Origin: Russula earlei
Taxonomy: Eukaryota > Basidiomycota > Agaricomycetes > Russulales > Russulaceae
Reading direction: 5' to 3'
Assembly: GCA_025769875.1 (NCBI GenBank)
Contig: JAGFNK010000069.1
Coordinates: forward strand, 93,850-157,849
Length of the DNA stretch: 64,000 nucleotides
Positions 27,043 through 38,095 of this stretch are shown here, in pieces (the stretch's first letter is position 1; each line of letters begins with the position of its first letter). The position numbers and the translations under genes were made by a program. Below the pieces are notes generated by a model that saw only the letters and a list, made by a program, of their open reading frames with translations, was not told the DNA's origin and made no database searches.

Positions 27043-28008
27043 TCAATAATCGTTTTCACACAAGGAGGGCCCCATGCGCAAAAGCAATACATTGAACAAA
27101 GTCAGGTTCGTCGCCTCGAGGATCGTCCCATCCGGAAGTGTAGTCAGTTCTGTACAGCCGAGTCCCGCCAACACCCGTAGAACCACGGCCGAAAGTCGCG
27201 ATGTCCGCTTTAGAAAAACGGCTTTGGATGGAGGCAGAAGATGGGTCTCTGGGTCGAAGCTGCGGTTCACGTCAGCACGGAGGGCCGCGGTGTTCAAGCG
27301 GGTTCATACCGGGGGACACGACGGCGCGGGCATGGCACGAGTCCAAACAGTTGGGGACAGGAAAGGACAAAGTCGAAGATTGGTGGAAGGAGGAAGAAGA
27401 GTAGCGTCTTGGAAAAGTGACCCTGGATGCCCACAACCGCGAACGCCATGCCGGTCACATAGCACAGTGTATCTCCAGGAAATGCGTGGGAGGGATACCT
27501 GTTCGTCCGTTGCATTGAGATTCGATGAAGAATCAACGGGAGACTTTACGCACCAGTTATGGAACAAAAAGCCAAGACAGACACCCAAGAGCGGAAGCAC
27601 AAAGTACAAACTAAAGAGGTGTCGCTCGACCAACTCAATGCTACCATATGCCATGCCTGCGCTCCAGACCGACTTCCACTTCCGCACGACTCCCAAGAAG
27701 GTGTAATGGAACTCGAAAGCCGGTCGGCTAGGGGAGGTACAGCAGGTCGTTTAGTTGATGCCAGCAAGGATATGGATGCTATTGGTCGGAAACGTGGAGA
27801 GCAGCGACATGTACAGGTAGTACAGAGGACCTACGCTTCCCAAGCATTGGCAGATCGATCCGAACAGACAAAAGAACACGTACCGAGATTCAGGAGGGAA
27901 CCCGGAAGGGGAGGGAATCGGTACTACGATGTGGGTGTTACCTTGTCAGCATAATAGACCATCAACGGTGGTATCGATGCGATGATAGGAATGGGTATCT
28001 TGTCTGAT
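27043..28008 (-). pseudogene. ALG7: 5'-truncated, frameshifted ALG7 (dolichyl-phosphate GlcNAc-1-P transferase)
   Basis: The family enzyme makes GlcNAc-PP-dolichol, the first step of the N-glycan precursor in the ER. Minus-strand blocks in order: KIPIPIIASIPPLMVYYAD (about 28008-27944), NTHIVVPIPSPSGF in a shifted frame, LYYLYMSLLSTFPTNSIHIL, AGMAYGSIELVERHLFSLYF with LPLLGVCLGFLFHNW, FPGDTLCYVTGMAFAVVGIQ, FDFVLSCPQLFGLVPCPR, FDPETHLLPPSKAVF and EATNLTLFNVLLLRMGP, with a stop at 27043. The last exons splice cleanly. Upstream the frame shifts near 27945, and the GIN..VEVSQ segment after HILAGIN is deleted (about 27745). The N-terminal third, including the first Asp-rich motif, is absent. This is a decayed partial copy, and a functional copy should exist elsewhere. 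Confidence 0.85.
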
Positions 28009-28349
28009 CTGGAGGAGGACGGACGGTGGGAGGGTCACCGGATTCGGGGGTTCCCCGGCCCTTCATGGCAACTTTACATAACTAAATTGCCTTATCTGTC
28101 TGGCACCATTATCAAATGAAAAAATCTTTTTGAGCAGCTTGCCGCGAAAAGGGGTCATGCTGTGCTGTAACGTCCTCTCCTCTCCTCTTAGCTTTTGACT
28201 TTTAGCGGTGGGTTGGATGATCAAGAATTGCCATAAAAGGCGATTGGTCGGCAAGAGAATCGGGGGTTCAATCACGCATTAAATTACACATATAAGCGAG
28301 TTAACAGTAGCATAACTACTTACCTTTTTCCCTACCAAATCAAAAACAA

Positions 28350-29753
28350 ATGTTATCCCGTTTCCGATTGGCCGGCGCATCATCCGCCCCATCCGCTCCA
28401 TCCGCCGCTTCCGGCCCGAGCGCCCCTTGCACGACACAATGTTTAAAGTTCACGCATGCCCCTTCAAAGATCATTGCCAATTCTGGAAAGAGGGGAGATT
28501 TTAATTATGACCGGGAGCACGGTGGATACCCCATGGAATGGCCGACAGCAGCCGATTTCGACGCGTGGCGCCGGCAAGAAGAACTGGCTAATGCCATTGA
28601 ATTGATTACATCCAGCACCGAGCATGGGCAGGGATGGACAAAAAAAGTTTTCGTCTGTTCCCGCCAACTATCCGGAGGAGCTTCGCGTTATGTAAAGAAG
28701 CACCCCAATCGCACACGGAGATCCGAGATCAAGAAGACGGGTTGCCGTTGCCGAATAGTCATCAAATCATACGCGGACGTGCCTACCATTCTCGGACAAT
28801 ACGCAAGCGAGCATGACCATGAAATTGGAATTGCTAATCTCGCTTACACACGAATGTCATGCGTAGCGCGCGATAAAATTAGATCCTTGTTGTCAAGGAA
28901 GGTTGATCCACGGGAAATAGTAAGTGTGCATTGAATTTATTTTTAATCGCTAACCTAATGAATTGAAAGGTACGCGATATTCAGGATTCGTCGCCCAATG
29001 GCAGCTGAGACCAATTCATCTCGCTTCGGGATGTGAGCCGCATGGCCCGGGAAATTGAAGATAACAATATCAGGCTGCATCCAGAGCATGCCATCTCCAC
29101 CAGGCTCTGGTTGGACAGATTGAGAGATGAAAATACAAATGTATTTTACAAAGATAGGCTGCACAGTGCCCCATCTCAGTCAAATCTGCAGGAGGATGCA
29201 TATGTGTTATGCATCCAGACCCCTTTCCAAATGGAGGCATTCCGCCGCCTCAGGAACGGCTTCATCGGTATTGACGCAACTCATAATATTACTCAATATC
29301 CGGACTTTTTATTATTTACCATGATCGCGCGGGATCACTGGGGACATGGTGCGTAATATTTAGTAAATGTCAATTTAGCGCGCTTACCTTTTCCGGATAG
29401 GTGTGCCTGTTGCCTGGATGCTGGCATCCAATGGAACAACGGACACAATTTCCTTTTTTGTCCGTTGGGTCAGGGATGCCAGTCCGGCTATCCGGCCGTC
29501 TATTATTATGACAGATCGTGATGCCATGCAGATTGCCGCCCTCAAGATTGCTTATCCGGGAAGTCGGATATGGCTTTGCAAATGGCACGTGTTGCGCGCG
29601 ATGCGATCACACTTCAATACAACCGAATTTCCTGATCTGTGGGATAAGATCAAGAGATGGGTACATACAGATGATCAGGCCAACTTTCTGCAAATCTGGG
29701 AGGAGATCTCCACTGATCCTCAGGTCCCACAAAGTTTTGTGAACTACCTTGGG
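28350..29753 (+). pseudogene. MULE transposase, N-terminal part (interrupted)
   Basis: Starts MLSRFRLAGASSAPSAPS at 28350. A zinc-finger-like DNA-binding part follows (KKTGCRCRIVIKSYADVP, SEHDHEIG), then an intron from about 28920 and the MULE DDE core: FIGIDATHNITQYPDFLLF, an intron at about 29350-29400, GVPVAWMLASNGTTD, IIMTDRDAMQIAALK and LCKWHVLRAMRSHF. An in-frame TGA at 29006-29008 (in PNGS-stop-DQFISLRD) probably derives from CGA by C to T change. The frame is then cut at NYLG by the LTR retrotransposon at 29754. The element is therefore inactive in at least two ways. Confidence 0.85.
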
Positions 29754-30634
29754 TGTTACACCATTTTCCTTTTACGTTTACTTCCTACCTTTTGCTACGG
29801 ACTGCTTGCTTGCGTACGTCCCTTTACTTACTGATCTTGTGATTTCTTACGTCTTGTGATCCTTTCTGTGTTATCATGTGATCCATACACGTCCAGGTAA
29901 CACTGGATTGCTGTTACTTTCCCTTTGTTTGGTTCTCTTTCCATTTATGTTCACTTCTTAGTTTCGACTGTGCAATGCTGCACACCTACTGTGCAGCACA
30001 GTTACTTGGTTCTGACTCATTCGTGGCCTCATTCCTATGACTCCTACTTATTATGACTCCTACTATACTAGTAGCACAGTCAAAGCGCAGCTATTGCTGT
30101 GCTTCTCCTGTATATATAAGCTCAGTACTTTGTGACCAAAGCCCTAAGCTTGGTCTCTTGTAGAATCCAACCTACTCTTGTCCAACATATTCGCCTGCAA
30201 CCCACTTCACTCTCACAAACTTAACTCACAACCACCTCTCCATTTCATCAACTCTTAACACACCATCCACCATCTACTCTTCGCCTTTCCCTTCCTTCCC
30301 TAAGAGTCTCTCTTCACTCTCCTGAGAAGAGCTCTCCTCCTTTAAGACCTACCTTCCTCTACTCTCTCTGCGTTGTTCAAGGTCCCAACGGACTTGAACG
30401 CATATAGCTAGTGGAACCAGCCCTAGTCTATCCCATTACAAACTTACCCTAGCTTCTCAACGGACCGAGTCGTACTAGGAAGGGTCTATTGGCCATAACC
30501 TGTTTAGCATAAAACACTTCGACCGCTGCAGGGATCCTTACTCACTATACACGGGAACCAGCCCGTTTCTTGAACACATCTCTATCATCGACTTGCTTTC
30601 TGCTTGTGAACTGACACGGCTAGTTACCGTGACA
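29754..30634 (+). repeat. 5' LTR of the gypsy element (881 bp)
   Basis: Begins TGTTACACCATTTTCC and ends TACCGTGACA. A TATATATAAG promoter-like motif is near 30111-30120. Near-identical to 38096-38976. Confidence 0.95.
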
Positions 30635-31258
30635 TCAGACCAAGCTTAACGTTCCACCACGGCTTCTACCTCAAATACTCTTGTTATCCCTGAACCTTCT
30701 ATCGAACCCGCTTCCTCATCTAACCCTCTTCAACACTGAACCGTCACTCGACGCAACCAAGAAAACCTACCTAGTCATATTACTGGTAACGCCTTTTGGC
30801 ATCCCGACGAACCCGAAGTAGGATACTACCTCCGCATTGAAAACCTTTACCACCCTATCGAATTTATCAACGGACGTTGGTATAAACTTGATAGACGAGA
30901 AGTCGGACTCAACCTTGAATACGCCACTCATGAAGGCCTTGTTCTCAATAACAAAGAACACGGTTTAGGAACTTGGGATCAATCAGACCCCCAGTACCAA
31001 CTTTTTCAATACCAACCTTCACCTTCTCTTGGAAGACATCGTTTATCTTCAGCAGAAGAATCCGAACGACCTTCCTCTCGACCTCGAACTAGACAACCTT
31101 CACCAAGGTTATCTCCTATACATCTAGCTGTAGAAGCCGCGCCAGCACCCGAACCACTTCCTGTACCACAAAGGATTTTTGGTATCGCTCGCGTACCCAC
31201 TCCTAGACCTATTACCCCTCCTACTCCACCTTCACCTCCTACTCCACCACCTCCAGCT

Positions 31259-32470
31259 ATGGCTGCCATAGTCCCAATCCCCTCTAATGGAGCGGTCAGG
31301 GGAAACCCACCATCTATCTTCGATGGAGATCGCTCCCAATCCTCCAAATTCATGAGAGAGTTTGCCATCTTTCGCAATATGAATGATGAAAACTCCCTCT
31401 TCAACAATCCTTATAGACGAGTTAACGCTTGTCTATCCTTTATAAGAGGCCCTAATGTAGACCATTGGGTTGACACTCAACTGGAAGCAGTCAATAATAG
31501 TGTCAACACACTGGGAATACTCAGGACCGATGAAGTTCTATGGAACGACTTTAGAAATGCGTTTAACAATGCCTTCACTGACACCAATAAAAGGCAAAAC
31601 GCATTCAACAAATTAGCTGTTCTAAGGCAACAAGGACCTGACCTGGACTCTTATATTGCCACCTTTACCAACCTTGCTAATGACGCAGGATACGACCTAA
31701 ATGCAAACGGAACTCTAGACTACTTTGCTAGAGGTCTTAGTAGGCCACTCCTTAACAACGTCTTATCAAGGGAAACCCTACCTACCAACTTTACGGAATG
31801 GACTGAAGCAGCTAGAAAGGAACATAACAAATATGCCGTGAGGCAAAGCTACATGGGAGATATACGCAATATCGCACGTAATCCCCAACGATTCCTTAAC
31901 TTCCGTCCTACCAACACTACATTCCGCCCTCCTACTGGACCGCCTCCTAGGGCCAATCCTACGTTTGTACCAAGGAACCCTACGGGTCAATTTATTCCTA
32001 GGAGCAACAACCAAGTTGTTCCAATGGATGTTGATTGTGCTAGAGCGGCCACCACTGAGCAAGAGAAGAAACAACATCAAATTGAAGGACGTTGCTTCTT
32101 TTGCTCTAAACAAGGACATGTTGCACGCAACTGTCCTAACAAGCCGACCACCTTCAAATCAGTTCCTATGAAAACACGTCTGGTTGAAGTTATAGAACCA
32201 GATGAATACCAGGAACTGTACTACCCTGAAGAACAGGTCGACACCCATGTTCGTTTAGCTCAAACTGATGAACAACCAACCGAATATTATCAGGAAAATC
32301 CTCCTGATGATCAACCAGTCCAACAACCTACTCAACAGGAGACACAAACTTATAATGAAGGACCATCTCCTGAGGAAGTTGCGGCTATAATGTCCGGATA
32401 TTCTGAAGAACAACGTTGCTCATGGGCTACTGCCATGGTCAATAACGGAGTGGATTTTCCCCCAGCTTGA
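31259..32470 (+). CDS. Gag polyprotein of the gypsy element
   Basis: 403 residues from the first ATG (MAAIVPIPSNGAVRGNPP). A retrotransposon-gag capsid-like region covers about residues 20-200 (LSFIRGPNVDHWVDTQ, LAVLRQQGPDLDSYIATF, YFARGLSRPL), and a CCHC zinc knuckle CFFCSKQGHVARNC lies at about 32092-32140. The acidic C-terminus ends at TGA 32468-32470. The same frame is open upstream to about 30740, where a TGA (in QH-stop-TVTRR) and the lack of ATG stop it. The original gag probably started further up, near 30652, and this copy has lost that part. Confidence 0.85.
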   Translation: MAAIVPIPSNGAVRGNPPSIFDGDRSQSSKFMREFAIFRNMNDENSLFNNPYRRVNACLSFIRGPNVDHWVDTQLEAVNNSVNTLGILRTDEVLWNDFRNAFNNAFTDTNKRQNAFNKLAVLRQQGPDLDSYIATFTNLANDAGYDLNANGTLDYFARGLSRPLLNNVLSRETLPTNFTEWTEAARKEHNKYAVRQSYMGDIRNIARNPQRFLNFRPTNTTFRPPTGPPPRANPTFVPRNPTGQFIPRSNNQVVPMDVDCARAATTEQEKKQHQIEGRCFFCSKQGHVARNCPNKPTTFKSVPMKTRLVEVIEPDEYQELYYPEEQVDTHVRLAQTDEQPTEYYQENPPDDQPVQQPTQQETQTYNEGPSPEEVAAIMSGYSEEQRCSWATAMVNNGVDFPPA

Positions 32471-35400
32471 ATTACCCGGCCTTAATTCGAGCTGTCTTCC
32501 CTAGTGATGTATTTGTAGCAAGACTCAATTCAATCAAAGTTCCTGTTCAAATACGCACTAGTGGACGAAGGGCCGATCTTGTCGCTCTACTTGATAGTGG
32601 AGCAACCGACAATTTCATTCACAAGAATATCATCACTCGCTATAAACTCCCAGTTTCCACTCTACAAAAGCCAAAAGTCATGCGCAATGTAGATGGAACT
32701 CACAACAAAGCCGGAACTGTCACTGAAGCAGTCGACCTTTACATTCGATTTAAAGGACAAGAACATCGAATGCGCTTCTATATCGCTGAAATCTCAACCG
32801 ATGACATGCTTCTTGGCTTCCCATTCCTTCGTGCTACCAACCCTACTGTTGATTGGACCAAAGGAACCCTTGAGGATACTGTCGTAGCCTCTACTTGGGA
32901 CGCCGACAAATGGATCAAGCGACTTCCTATACCCCCACGCTTTGATCCTACTCCAATCAGAGTAGCAAAGATTAGCACATCTACTCAATTAGCTGCACAA
33001 GCAGCTGATCAAGACAAGAAGGACTGGAAGGATTTAGTTCCTCCCGACTATCATCGCTTTGAAAGGCTCTTTTCTGAAGAAGCCTCTCATCGCTTTCCTA
33101 CTTCCAAACCTTGGGATCATGCCATAGACCTAATCCCTGATGCTCCATCTACGCTCAATTGCAAGATTTACCCCCTCGCACCAGTGGAACAACAGGCCCA
33201 AGATGAATTCCTAAAGGAACATTTGGAAAAAGGATACATACGTCCTTCAAAGTCACCATATGCCTCTCCTTGCTTCTTTGTAGGCAAGAAAGATGGTAAA
33301 CGACGCTACGTCCAAGACTATAGACGTCTTAATGCAATCACTGTTGAAAACAAAACCCCTCTTCCTCTCATTCCCGAAATCATCACTCGCTTAGGAAGTA
33401 AACAATACTTCACTAAGTTTGATGTACGATGGGGTTATAACAACATACGCATCAAAGACGGTGATCAATGGAAGGCAGCTTTCAAAACAAACAAGGGCTT
33501 ATTTGAACCTATGGTGATGACCTTCGGTCTCACTAATGCCCCTGCCACCTTCCAATCTATGGTCAATGATATCTTTAGAGAAGAACTCAATCATCATGAT
33601 ATGGAGTTCCACATCTATATGGACGATGGCATCATTGCCACACAAGCATCTAAAGGATGGGAGTACCATAAAGATCTTGTTACTCGCATCTTTAAGAAGC
33701 TTCAAGATAATGACCTCTTCCTTAAACCTGAGAAATGTCAATTCCACAAAGAAGAAATTGACTATCTTGGCGTCATTATCGGCAAAGGAATGATCAAGAT
33801 GGACCCAATCAAAGTCAAAGGAATTCGTGATTGGAAAGCCCCTACCAATCTTCACGAACTACGCTCTTTCCTTGGATTTGGGAATTACTATTGCAATTTC
33901 ATTCCAAAATATTCGGATATCGTTCAACCTCTAGTCTGGCTCACTAAGAAGAACAAACCTTGGGTCTGGGATAACTACACTGAATCTTCGTTCAATATTC
34001 TCAAAAATATCTTTACCCATTATCCTGTTCTTCGCAACCCAGACTTCAACAAACCTTTCATTGTTGATGCTGATGCCTCTTCTTTCGCTCTGGGAGCCAC
34101 TATATCTCAGCAATTTGAAGATGGTATCCATCCTCTGGTATATTTTTCAAGATCCCTACTACCAGCAGAAAGGAACTACGATATCCATGACAGAGAACTA
34201 CTCGCTATAGTATCTGTTCTTAAAGAATATCGACACTGGCTACTTGGGGCACGTCATGAAGTAACTATTCGCACAGATCATGCCAATCTGGCCTACTTCC
34301 GTAAACCCCAGGACCTTTCACCACGTCAAGCAAGGTGGATGGCCCTTCTCCAGGAATACAATTTTAAGTTGACAACTATCCCTGGAAAATCTAACACTGT
34401 TGCCGATATTCTATCACGACGACCTGATCATAAAGGAGAAAACATTCATAACAAAGCTATCACACTCCTACCCGATCATGTCTTCAATGAACACTTGCAA
34501 ATGGCAAATATCCCTGAAGCTCGTGCTCCTACCATTAACCATACCTTTGGCGATAACCAGGAAGCTTTTGCACGCAAAGCTTACTCACACAAGTCACTCC
34601 CCTTACGTACTTACCTGCCTGACGACCCCGTTTTACGACGGGAAGTCTTGAAGGAAGTCCATGATTCCCCAGTGGGAGGACACCCTGGCATCGCTAACAC
34701 CTGGGACCTTATAAGAAGGAAATACGAAGGACCCAGACTCCGTCTATTTGTGGAAGAATACGTCAAGGGATGCGCTAAGTGTCAAGAATCTAAAGCCATC
34801 ACCACCCTGAAACATGCGCCACTCCAACCATTTGATACAAATGTATCAGCTGGCCCCTTCCAATATGTTTCAATGGACCTTATCACGGATCTTCCAAAGT
34901 CCGGATCATACGATTCCATTCTTACCTATTGTCGATCAAGGCTGCTCAAAGGCCGCAAAGTTTATCCCCTGCAATAAAACCTATAGATGGTCTGGGCGTT
35001 GCCATCAAGTACCTGGCTAATCTATTTCCATGGTTCGGAATTCCCAAGAGAATCATCTCTGACAGGGACCCCTCGTTTCAAAGGAAACTTCGCCAGGGCC
35101 ATCTGTAAAGCCACAGGGATCAAACAAAATTTGAGCACAGCCTTTCACCCACGCACGGACGGACAAACTGAGCGGATGAACCTCTGGATTGAGACTTATC
35201 TAAGGGAATTCGTAAATGAACGGCAAAACGATTGGCACACACTACTTCCTATTGCTGAGTTTGCTCACAATTCTTGGCGACATGAAGGCACCAGGCACAC
35301 ACCACACGAACTTCTTCTTGGTTTCAATCCAACTGCCAAATGGACAACAATGGATATATCTGTTCCAGAGGCTGAAACACGTCTCAAAATCATGGAACAG

Positions 35401-35913
35401 GTACGATCCAGGGCACAGGAGGAACTTCTGAAATGTATCAAACCATCAGAAGAACCAAGGAAGCTCGAAGAAGGACAACTTGTGTGGCTGGATGGACGTA
35501 ATCTGGTGGTCAAGGCCCCATCAAAGAAGCTTGCCCCTCGGCGTTATGGACCATTTGAGGTGATACAACAAATCACACCAGTGGCATATCGCATCAAACT
35601 GCCCCCATCAATGAAAATCCACAATGTGTTTCATGTGGATCTTCTCATGCCATTCACTGAAACAGGGGTATACGGCAAAGCTTTTACCCGACCACCACCT
35701 GACATTGTACAAGGAGAAGAAGAATATGAAATTGCTGCTATTATTGGAGACAGAAAGTACCGAGGCAGGACACAATACCTTGTTCATTGGGAAGGATACC
35801 CGGTTTCGGAGCGCTCATGGGTCAATTCTGCTGACCTTCACGCTCCGGCTCTACTTAAAGAATACTTGAACTCAAAGACAAATTCCCCTGCGGGTGGACG
35901 AGCTCATGTATAA
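32467..35913 (+). pseudogene. Pol polyprotein of the gypsy chromovirus (integrase frameshifts)
   Basis: In the -1 frame relative to gag, overlapping its stop, with no ATG at the junction (the frame opens with TTGAATTACCC). Expression by -1 frameshifting after GAT-TTT-CCC-CCA would fit. Domains: protease LLDSGATDNFIH, RT (KDGKRRYVQDYRRLN, YMDDGIIAT near 33616), RNase H (VDADASSFALGATIS, YDIHDRELLAIV), integrase zinc finger (HPG..AKCQESK) and core. The frame is lost near 34926, 34979 and 35085, inside the integrase (IVDQGCSKAAKFIP and IPKRIISDRDPSFQ lie in different frames). It is open again from about 35090 (TAFHPRTDGQTERMN) to a chromodomain (YLVHWEGYPVSERSW) and a stop at 35911-35913. Confidence 0.9.
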
Positions 35914-36002
35914 AAACCCTCCTCCAGAACTCGAGACGGCAGAGCATCTTCTACAACTTGCTTGCCATCTCATCCATTCCACCTACCAAACTACTTCCTC
36001 AC

Positions 36003-36830
36003 TGTCAAGACACGTACTGCTGATCACTAAGGACTCAGGAGCAGGTGGGCAGGGGTCGGAACAGATGGTACGCGGCGTAAACAGCGTTGAACAGGAGGAC
36101 GAGCCAAACGACTAGAAGATACCAGATGGGGACTGGTACGTGTTGCAGAAGGCAGAGGCGAAGAGTAGAGGCCAGTGCAGCGAGGAACTTTAAACAAGGC
36201 GGTCGTTGAAGAGTACCTTGAAGACGAGGGAAGGCTTTAGACTGAGCAGTCGCAGGGGAGTACCCAGGAAGTGGAGAGTATCACAAATGGACAGTCTGAC
36301 GACTGCCATGCTTCATTGGGGCTTATATACAGTATACAGGGTCGATTACAAAGCACTGGGACTATTCTAGACTCTTTGGTACCATCCAATAGGACTACAG
36401 AGGCATAAACTTGCTTGTGTCAACTTTCAGGCTTACTGAGCGTATTACTGATCATTGTGGAGTGATGACATCATTATGATGTCACTGTGGAGCGCTTAGT
36501 GAGCCTATGAGGTCACTGTGGAGTCGCTCAGTCAGCCATGATGTCATTGGAGCCTTGATGACGTCAGATGATTTATGCAATAGTTTCTAAGAGTTTGTGC
36601 CGCTGTTTTGGGTCCATGGTGGCTGGGTGGCCATGTGGCTGCCACGCGATGATTACCCGATTAGGAAACTGGTGCCTGGTCGTGTTATAATGTCTTTGCA
36701 ATAGCAATATCTTGTATCGCAGGGGGAATAGCCCAGAAAATGGAAGGGAGTCGGCAATGCAAAGTGAGAGAGGTTCTTCTTGAGTAAAATAGGACAATCT
36801 TCGGCCAGGACTTGGCCTTGGTTCGTAACA
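36003..36830 (-). repeat. Solo LTR (copia-type family A) inside the gypsy element, TSD CTCAC
   Basis: The 828 bp read TGTTACGAACCAAGG..GTACGTGTCTTGACA on the minus strand, flanked by CTCAC at 35998-36002 and 36831-36835. It matches the LTR at 47357-48192 along its length (same GTATATAAGCCCCAATG and CAGACTGTCCATTTGTGA blocks). It lies in the spacer between pol and the downstream ORF. Confidence 0.92.
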
Positions 36831-36884
36831 CTCACCTTCTCCACCCTCTTCACCTTCAAACTCTACCTCTTCTCATATCTGCCA

Positions 36885-38075
36885 ATGTCTCAATCCCCAG
36901 TTTATATTCCATCCTCGCCCGTCCCAACCTACTCATCCCCTGCCTACTGTCCCTCGTCCCCAGTCCCCACTTGTGCCTCCCCCGTTCTCGCCTACCCTTC
37001 CCCCACTCTTTCCTATGCCGATGTCGACGCCATCGCCTCCCCCACTCCCCAACTGGCAAGAAGGTCCCTACCCTTCAAAAACCCTCCTGCCTACGAGTGC
37101 GATGAGGACAACGACGACGCCGTCGCCCGAGTTTGTCTCTCCCCTCTTTCACCATCCGTCTCCCTCTCCTCCACCCTTCTCGGATCTGAGTGCAACGCCT
37201 TGGGACTTGACCTTTTCCCAGCACGCACTCCATCCCCATTCTCCCTTGCCGAACAATTTGAGGCCGCCAAATTCTTTGACACTCCTCGCCTTCCACAACC
37301 CAGCCCTGACTGGATCCCCTCCACGGACTACCCCCTTGTTGACTTCGCAGTCCCTGAGTACCCTGGAGGAACCATGTACAGGGCAAACTGGTTTCTTGTC
37401 GAGCTGGATGCCCGACCCGAACCCCTCATCCACGCTACCCTTGGCAAGGGAGCCCCCATTTTCTCTTGAGTATTCACACCAATCCCCGCCGCCTGGCCCA
37501 TCTCAGTCCCCAACAAGGAGCAGTGGGACATGCTCCTCGCTGACCAGCCTTACACAAACTTCGTCAATAGGGCCATTGAGGACGACAACGACCCCTCACT
37601 CACAGCAGGAGTCAAGTCATACAGGTACAGGACAGCGGAGATCCTCAAAAGGAGGCAAACCATACGCCTCCTCTTCGCCCAAATACTTGAACATCAAGGA
37701 CACCTTAGAGAAGTCAAACAAACCCTTGCCGCCGCCAATACTCTCAATCGGGTTACCCTCAACCTCAGGTGGCAAGACAGATCAGACGAAGAAGAAGATG
37801 GTAGTCGCCTACAGGAACTTATGCGACTCGATTCGTCTTCCTCCGCCGACTCCTTCCGACTCTCTAGCTCATCCTTCGCATCTGACTCTCCCAGACTCCC
37901 ACCAATCTCCTCCTGTCACTCCAGAAAATCCTGCTTTCATTGCGGTGAACTGGGGCACATTCGACCAAACTGTCCCAACAGAGGAGATCATCAAACAAAA
38001 AGGGTACGATCTGCGAAGTCGGACCAGCCCTGGAGGAAAGTAGGTCGGCCTTATCGTCGTCGTTCTCACTTCTAG
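36885..38075 (+). pseudogene. Extra ORF of the gypsy element: Ser/Pro-rich protein with a CCHC zinc knuckle
   Basis: Begins MSQSPVYIPSSPVPTYSS, with Ser/Pro-rich repeats for about 50 residues, followed by an acidic region (DEDNDDAVARV). One in-frame TGA at 37467-37469 interrupts it; reading through gives EQWDMLLADQPYTNFVNRAI and an RxLLFAQILEHQGHLREVKQ helix. A zinc knuckle CFHCGELGHIRPNC sits at about 37932-37973, and the stop is at 38073-38075 (397 codons in total). It starts about 140 nt after the pol stop once the solo LTR is discounted. Ty3/gypsy elements normally end at integrase/chromodomain, so a second Gag-like nucleic-acid-binding protein here is unusual. Its role is unknown; an antisense-free, plus-strand accessory protein is inferred. 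Confidence 0.7.
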
Positions 38076-38095
38076 GGGCCTTGATGGGGGGGTGA

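Noticed and set aside
28170..28197. Search for a 9-bp MULE target duplication with 40339-40350
   Set aside because: TAGCTTTTG on the left and ACGCAACTT on the right do not match; only the TIRs support the element ends.
36973..38043. 356-codon Pro/Ser-rich frame overlapping the extra gypsy ORF
   Set aside because: The alternative frame carries the zinc knuckle and a natural Met start; this one has only compositional bias.
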